A DNA stretch of 64,000 nucleotides, from contig NZ_BAMT01000009.1 in the NCBI RefSeq assembly GCF_000617925.1, positions 1-64,000 on the forward strand, given 5' to 3'. The DNA comes from Methylobacillus glycogenes JCM 2850 (GTDB taxonomy: Bacteria > Pseudomonadota > Gammaproteobacteria > Burkholderiales > Methylophilaceae). Both the position numbers and the translations under genes were made by a program. The notes under the pieces are model-generated. The model saw only the letters and a list, made by a program, of their open reading frames with translations, made no database searches and was not told the DNA's origin. The number at the start of each line of letters is the position of its first letter. Within the stretch, counting starts at the first letter, position 1. This document shows, piece by piece, positions 58,730-64,000 of this stretch.

Positions 58730-59893
58730 ATGCACCATCAATTTTTTGCCACCTGCCCACGCGGCCTTGAAGCGCTGCTGGAGGCGGAACTGAAAAGCCT
58801 CAATGCCCGGCAGATTCAGCCTACCGATGGTGGAGTGGGCTTTGCTGGCGATATGCTGGTGTGTTACCGCGCCAACCTCGAAAGCCGCATTGCCACGCGC
58901 ATTCTGCTGCAAGTGGGTAAGGGCAAATACAGCAATGAGGACGAACTCTACCAAGGCGCCTATAAAATAGATTGGCCGCAGTGGTTTGACGTCAAGCAAG
59001 ACTTCATGGTCAAGGTTACTGGCGTTAAATGTCCGCTCAAAAGCCTGGAGTTTGCCACCCTGCGTATCAAGGATGCAGTCTGTGACCGCTTCCGCGAGGC
59101 AGTCGGCAGCCGCCCCTATATTGATACCCGTGAGCCGCAGGTGCGCCTGCATGCCTATCTAGCAGCAGAAGATTATCAACTCTACCTCGATACCTCTGGC
59201 CAGCCGCTTTATCAGCGTGGCCTGCGCCGTGCCAGCATAGAAGCGCCTCTCCGTGAAAACCTGGCGGCTGGCATATTGAAACTCAGTGGCTGGCAGCCCG
59301 GCACGCCGCTCTTGGACCCCATGTGTGGCAGCGGCACCTTTCTGCTGGAAGCAGCCATGATGTCTCTGGACATTGCCCCGGGCAGTGGCCGTGGTTTTGG
59401 TTTTGAACGCTTGAAAAATTTCAATTCAGGTGCCTGGCAGTCTCTGCTCAAACAGGCCCAATCCAGAGCCAAACCTGTGACCTTCCAGCGCCTGTACGGT
59501 AGCGATATGGACTTGCGCGCCGTGCGCATCAGCCGCCAGAACCTGCAAGAGGCAGGCCTGCTGGAAGCAGTGCAATTGGCGCATACCGAATTCACCGCGG
59601 TGGTGCCACCCACGCCCGAAGGCGTGCTGATTGCCAACCCGCCTTATGGCGTACGCATAGGCGAGGACGAAGACCTGGCTGCCTTGTACCAAAAATGGGC
59701 GAAGCATTAAAGAAAAAAATTCGCTGGCTGGAACGCCTACTTCCTCACCAATGACCTGCGCATGCCCAAACTCATGCGGCTGGCACCGAGCAAGCGCACG
59801 CCCTTGTTCAATGGCCCGCTGGAATGTCGTTTGTTTGAAGTGAAAATGGTGGCGGGTTCCAACCGCAAGGAGAAACCCAGTGACGCAAGTTAA
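58730..59893 (+). CDS. THUMP-domain class I RNA methyltransferase, RlmL-like (frameshifted near 3' end)
   Basis: About 387 residues. The N-terminal ferredoxin-like/THUMP part starts MHHQFFATCPRGLEALLEAE. The SAM site is LLDPMCGSGTFLLEAAMM and the catalytic LIANPPYGVRIGED is the NPPY motif of N2-guanine or N6-adenine methylases. The frame closes early at 59710. The missing end (GWNAYFLTNDLRMPKLMRLA, then FNGPLECRLFEVKMVAGS) reads on after corrections near 59697 and in the A-run at 59712-59720. The end overlaps the mazG start by 14 bases. It probably methylates 23S rRNA G2445 as RlmL does. Confidence 0.88.
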
Positions 59894-60251
59894 AGCCGAA
59901 GATTCAATAGATCAGTTACGCGCCCGCATCCAGCAATTTGTGCAAGAGCGGGATTGGGAGCAGTTTCACACGCCCAAAAACCTGGCCATGGCCATGATTG
60001 TGGAGGCAGCGGAAGTGGTTGAGCATTTCCAGTGGGATAGCGCGCAGGAAAGCGTGACCATGGATGAGGCGCGCAAGACCGAAATTGGCCACGAGCTGGC
60101 GGATACTTTTGTGTATCTCCTACGCATTGCAGAGGTTTGTGGCATAGACCTGATTGCGGCGACCAATACCAAGATAGGCTTGAATGCCTTGAAATATCCG
60201 GTGGAGAAGGCCAGGGGCAGCAACGCTAAATATACGGCGTATGAGGAATAA
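59880..60251 (+). CDS. MazG-like nucleotide pyrophosphohydrolase
   Basis: 123 residues from a GTG at 59880 with AAGGAGAAA seven bases before. NLAMAMIVEAAEVVEHFQWD and TEIGHELADTFVYLLRIAEV contain the ExxE ... ExxD metal-binding acidic residues of all-alpha NTP pyrophosphatases. It resembles the RS21-C6/iMazG small group, which cleave dCTP-like or damaged nucleotides. The 113-bp gap after it contains nothing clear. Confidence 0.9.
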   Translation: MTQVKAEDSIDQLRARIQQFVQERDWEQFHTPKNLAMAMIVEAAEVVEHFQWDSAQESVTMDEARKTEIGHELADTFVYLLRIAEVCGIDLIAATNTKIGLNALKYPVEKARGSNAKYTAYEE

Positions 60252-60364
60252 GCTGGTTTAAGCCATCGTGCCGATAGGTGCATAGCTTTTTCTAGACCGT
60301 TGGTCGAAGTGTTTAATAGTCAAGTTTAGCCTTGCTCAAAGGCTAGATTTCAAGGCTGACAGTT

Positions 60365-61474
60365 TTATCGCTCACGCAGGCTTTCGCTGGTGTGCTGTAT
60401 CAATGGTGAGAGAAAATACTCAATCACGCGCCGTTTTCCGGTTTTAATTTCCACTGAGACCGCCATGCCTGGGCTGAGGTTGACCCAGGTATCTTCCACC
60501 AAAATGTTGAATTTACTCATTTTTACGCGTGTGCTGTAGATCAAGCCGCGTTTCTCGTCGTTGATGGCATCATGTGAAACCGAGGTGACTTTGGCGTGTA
60601 TGGTGCCGTATTTGGTGTATTGAAACGTCTCTATCTTTACCTCGGCGTCCTGCTTGGCTTTAACAAAGCCTATGTCCTTGTTTTCAATAAAAGCTTCCAC
60701 TTCCAGCGGGTGTTCCTTCGGCACAATCACCATCAATGCCTGCGCCGGGGTGACCACGCCCCCCACGGTATGCATGGCGAGCTGTTGCACCGTGCCATCC
60801 ACGGGGGAAGTAAGCTGCATCAGCTTGCTGCGGGTGGCCGCTTTGAGTAATTCCTGCTCCAGTGCTGCGCGTCTTTGCTGAGCTTCGGTCAGGCTGTCCA
60901 TGGCAATTCGGCGTGTTTCTGCGGTTAAAGCCAGGCGTTGGCTATGTGATTCCCGCAGGCCTGCTTCAATCTCCTGCACCCGGCTCAGCAAGGCAGCGAG
61001 GTCGGCTTCTTGCTCTATGCGCAGTTTTTCCTGATCCAGATAACCATGTTTAGAGACAAAGTGTTTGTCTACCAAGGTGTTGAAGTCCTTGGCGCGTTGC
61101 CGTGCCAAGGGCACGGTTTGTTCCAGCTTGTGCACCAGTTCCCTGGTGGAGCGCAATTCAGCTTCTTTGCGCGCTACCTCGGCATGCAGGCGGTCAAGCT
61201 TGGTTTGGTATTCCTGGATTTGCCCATGCAGCAAGCGCTCGGCTTCGAGAAATTGCATAGCGCTCACCTGTGGCGGCCGCGTGAGCGTTGAAGGGTGGGC
61301 CTGGTCTATCGCATCCAGCAGGGCCTGGGCGCGTGCGCTTTGCAGCCTGGCAACCGCAAGGTCACCCTGTATGCGGTCTTGGTCGGCCTGGGCGCTGGTA
61401 GCGTCAAGCTCTATGAGGGTTTGTCCGGCCTTGACCTGCTGACCATCGCTGACCAAGATGCGTTTGACGGTAAC
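60365..61474 (-). pseudogene. HlyD-type T1SS membrane-fusion adaptor, 5'-truncated
   Basis: The frame from about 61474 begins VTVKRILVSDGQQVKAGQT, the lipoyl-like half-motif of HlyD. It continues through a long coiled coil (residues about 60-220, rich in Gln, Leu, Arg and Glu), the second lipoyl part (KLMQLTSPVDGTVQQLAMH) and the complete C-terminus SPGMAVSVEIKTGKRRVIEY to SLRER. The expected N-terminus (cytosolic tail, membrane anchor and about 60-90 residues) is missing; instead the upstream sequence belongs to the RTX toxin gene. An in-frame ATG at 61507 exists but would not give an anchor. It should join the ABC exporter to TolC when intact. Confidence 0.85.
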
Positions 61475-62549
61475 TACCAGTCTGGCGATGCTGATTACCT
61501 TGAGCATCTTCAGTTCCAGTAGTGCCTTTATCTGTATAACTTGTTGAGATGCTCTGGACCCCGGCTTGGGTCATGGTCAGCAGTTCACCCTCATCGGTGA
61601 TACCGTTGCTATTGGTGTCTTTCCACACGCGTAGAGAAGTAAAGGCGGTATCTGCAGCATTGATCAGACCATCATAATTGCTATCCAAATCGACCAGCGC
61701 AGTGAAACCATTCTCAGCCAATTGCCCATTGGCAAGCAAAGTATTATTACCGAACAGCTCACGGCCACTATCAATCTTGCCGTTGCCATTAATATCTCTG
61801 ACTAGCAGGCCATCATCAGTGGCAACCCAACCGCTAAGCTCTGAAAAGCCATTATTGTCGTGGTCGAAATGAATATTTCCAAGTGAGTCAGCGATGGTTT
61901 CTACACCATCTCCATCAAGGTCTATAATTAGAGGTGAAGCAGTAGCCTTAGCTTTCCTTACTTCTTCTTCAATGCTTTGGATAATTTTGTCTAAACTTTC
62001 AGTGGACCCTGTGCCATTCGAGACAATATCATCAATAAGCTCATCAATGCTTTGGAAGGGTGTTTCGTAATTTGAAAATTGTTTTATATAAGAAGAAATT
62101 TTTGTTCCATTCTGATCTTTAACATCGTTATTTCCATTAGATTGCAAATATTTTTTAAGACCTACGTGTCCTACCAAGTGCGCTGCTGCCAATAGAGAAG
62201 ATGCTGTTATCTTAACCCCATTTATTGTAGTGCCAATATAGTTGTTAGATTTATCATGTTTTATGTATTCCCATTGCTTTTTCATATAAGCATTTATTGC
62301 GGTGGTTTGAGCATAGGTATTCGATAAAAAATCATCTTTACTATTTACGTTGTTCTTGCCAGTCCATGTTCCTGTCCAATCATTCTTTAATGTTCCGTCA
62401 CCTAAGTAGTAACCAGCATCTTGAAGTGCTGCCTCTCCCATTTGGTAGTAACCTAAATATCCTATTGAATTTACGACATTCCATGTCCCAGATGATTCTT
62501 TATGAGCCAAATCGTTCAAAAAACTATTGTAATCTTTCAGAATTATCAT
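61404..62549 (-). CDS. RTX-like secreted toxin with lysozyme-like N-terminal domain, 3'-truncated
   Basis: The 381-residue frame begins MIILKDYNSFLNDLAHKESS. HKESSGTWNVVNSIGYLGYY then QMGEAALQDAGYY has the form of lysozyme/SLT-fold domains, with Glu18 the likely catalytic acid. After about residue 200 follows a calcium-binding segment with LIIDLDGDGVET, DINGNGKIDSGRELFGNN, DLDSNYDGLINAAD and WKDTNSNGITDEGEL, found in many type I-secreted exoproteins. The genuine toxin sequence ends with DAQGNQHRQTGSY at 61470; the last 22 residues are hlyD read out of frame. The first ~115 codons are AT-rich. It overlaps the Ivy gene by 26 bases. Confidence 0.82.
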   Translation of the reverse strand: MIILKDYNSFLNDLAHKESSGTWNVVNSIGYLGYYQMGEAALQDAGYYLGDGTLKNDWTGTWTGKNNVNSKDDFLSNTYAQTTAINAYMKKQWEYIKHDKSNNYIGTTINGVKITASSLLAAAHLVGHVGLKKYLQSNGNNDVKDQNGTKISSYIKQFSNYETPFQSIDELIDDIVSNGTGSTESLDKIIQSIEEEVRKAKATASPLIIDLDGDGVETIADSLGNIHFDHDNNGFSELSGWVATDDGLLVRDINGNGKIDSGRELFGNNTLLANGQLAENGFTALVDLDSNYDGLINAADTAFTSLRVWKDTNSNGITDEGELLTMTQAGVQSISTSYTDKGTTGTEDAQGNQHRQTGSYRQTHLGQRWSAGQGRTNPHRA

Positions 62550-63029
62550 AAATAGATCCTTTAAGAATTAAACGCTCAACGGCTTGTCTAAACTTGAAAT
62601 ATTTTTTTGTACATTCAGAAGTATTGGTTAGCCATTTTGCTTTTCTTCTTTCCATAATGATTCCAGTTATTTTTTCTTTATTTGGGTTATAAATAATTTC
62701 TATTTGATTTTCTTCACACTCATGAGGCTTGCACGAGAATATATAATAATTTTTTTCATTATCTATAATTAATGGCTCTATAGTGCTGCCAGGGCCATTC
62801 AAGGTATATAGCCACAAAACATTTTTTTTTATCATGTATCATGGAGTGATAAATTTTTCTAAATTTTTTATTTTTTTTCTAATAGTTCCCAGGGCCTGAT
62901 GTGGGATAACTTTTGTTTACTTGTTTCATTATCTATTACTTCACACATGCTATTTTCTGGATTTTTAGAAAAGCAAAATACAGGTATTGTGATCAATACA
63001 ATAAATATAAATATATTATTTATAGTCAT
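62524..63029 (-). CDS. Ivy-family lysozyme inhibitor, probable immunity protein (two poly-A frameshifts)
   Basis: The start at 63029 gives a signal peptide MTINNIFIFIVLITIPVFCF. The frame is broken at A8 (about 62871-62878) and A9 (about 62822-62830); reading each run one base shorter gives an unbroken protein of about 166 residues. In it HIRPWELLEKNKKFRKIYHS leads to VLWLYTLNGPGSTIEPLI and the signature IFSCKPHECEENQIEIIYN. CKPH[DE]C is the loop by which Ivy plugs the lysozyme active site. E. coli Ivy is 157 residues. It is the first gene of a pair with the toxin, very AT-rich and therefore recently acquired. Confidence 0.85.
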
Positions 63030-64000
63030 TGTTTTCCTTATGATTAAAGTTAACTGATGGAAGTAATACAATAAAAAAGTGGAAAAATTAATAGCTTAAA
63101 TTTGAATATTTTTACATAAAATCTGTCATTCATATTTTTACTTTTATATAAGTGCCTTTTACGTAGCTAGATTTAATGAACAATATTTGTAAATAATAAA
63201 TAAAGCGATAATATCTCTTATATAGACATGTCATTAATATCATGAATATTTACTTGTAAGTTTGTCTAATAAATATACTATTATTTTACTAAATGTAATA
63301 TATTTTTATGCTTAGAGCTAAAAATAATTTTATTTTCTAAGTCGATTCTCTTTGTGATTTTTATGGGCACTAACGCTGTGCTCGTTTTTCCCTGAAAAAT
63401 TGATTAGATGAAGGAGCGTTTTGAGGCTCAATGGATAGTAAGAAGTCTGGAGTATGTGATTCCATTGACTATGATGATGGGTGTAGTAAAGGTTTTCGCT
63501 GGAAGTAAACGGGCTGCTGCAAAAGACAAGATTAATTGGGGGGGGATGTCAGTTAACCCTGCAATGCGTTGCTGGGGTGACTGTTTAATTGAATACAACA
63601 GCCACCTCTGCTCTTATGTTAGCTAGGTAATGACTGGTTATGATCGCGAAAGCTGGAAAATATAAGGAGCTTATCTATATTCCCAGGAGTCAAGATGCTG
63701 CTTTCCGAAGGCAGTAAAACCAATACCAAAGCACCACAGTCTTTTTAGCTCCACTAACGAGCCTCAATGAATTGATAACTACGTCTCCGCTGTGACCTGG
63801 CCTGCCGTAAGCAATAGGAATGTGGTCTATACACTCTCCCTCCACAGTTCTGTAAGGCTGCCATGACTAAAGGATGAGGTTTGGATAATGTCAGCCCAGG
63901 TGTTTCTGGAGTTGCCTTCTAGTTCATGAGGTGTTGGCTCAAGGTGGAGAGCGCATTATTTTTCACAGCTAGTCCGTTTTGAACTCAATCTTGAATTGAT
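63030..64000. other. AT-rich intergenic tail without a clear gene
   Basis: 63030-63350 is extremely AT-rich and must include the promoter of the Ivy-toxin pair. From about 63380 the composition returns to normal, but no frame is convincing: the open frame at 63408-63626 has no recognisable motif. On the minus strand a short stretch around 63705-63830 reads VVINSLRLVSGAKKTVVLWY, distantly like EpsI/exosortase-associated proteins, but it is flanked by stops and could be a gene relic or chance. Confidence 0.5.

Noticed and set aside
63408-63626. 72-residue plus-strand open frame at the right end
   Set aside because: No ribosome site of note and no recognisable motif or signal; not supportable as a gene.

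Overview
The window looks like a chromosomal segment of a Gram-negative proteobacterium, most likely a betaproteobacterium of the Methylophilaceae type. That assignment is inference from gene families: PEP-CTERM exported proteins, a Rep-type helicase, the HrpA/AsmA/Uup set, class Ia ribonucleotide reductase, TonB-linked iron uptake and moderate GC. Coding density is high and most genes are housekeeping or envelope functions. The last ~1.5 kb is strikingly AT-rich and clearly foreign.

Layout. 1-380: the start of a phage-type integrase lies just beyond the 3' end of a tRNA-Arg(CCT), so a genomic island probably begins at the left edge. 0.4-4 kb: ahpC-ahpF peroxide defence and a membrane diguanylate cyclase. 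4-14 kb: uup, AsmA, an MFS exporter, a PEP-CTERM protein, rep and ylqF. 14-24 kb: a PEP-CTERM protein with an alkaline phosphatase, an orphan GAF-LytTR regulator, a methyltransferase, YihY, a copper chaperone and an HxlR-controlled pair. 24-31 kb: hrpA, a lytic transglycosylase and an oxidoreductase. 31.4-34.3 kb: a glycosylation-like locus with an autotransporter heptosyltransferase, two tandem zinc-ribbon membrane proteins and an FkbM methyltransferase. 34.3-42.6 kb: metR/metE, a cobalamin riboswitch, then nrdA-nrdB-ferredoxin; these are B12-independent isoenzymes grouped together. 42.6-47.8 kb: a siderophore receptor, esterase, DUF3649 and PepSY iron-uptake operon. 48-51.5 kb: LD-carboxypeptidase with a GH25 muramidase, a PerM-type permease and two small proteins. 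51.6-55.9 kb: three CobW/COG0523 GTPases and a Zur-like regulator, a zinc-homeostasis cluster. 55.9-60.3 kb: RNase II-type exonuclease, SpeE-like protein, THUMP RNA methyltransferase and MazG.

The most interesting region is 60.4-63.0 kb on the minus strand. It holds a type I-secretion (RTX-like) protein whose N-terminus looks like a lysozyme-fold peptidoglycan hydrolase. The gene just upstream, overlapping it, encodes an Ivy-family lysozyme inhibitor with a signal peptide and the CKPHEC signature. This reads as an antibacterial toxin-immunity pair. The toxin's 3' end is fused to the 3' part of an hlyD adaptor gene, so an internal segment (toxin C-terminus, probably the hlyB transporter, hlyD start) has been lost, or the assembly has collapsed here.

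A caution for every gene: at least 17 genes, including the normally essential nrdA and nrdB, are interrupted by single-base (mostly -1) indels while both halves remain intact. This pattern points to sequencing error rather than decay, so I report such genes as one feature spanning both frames.
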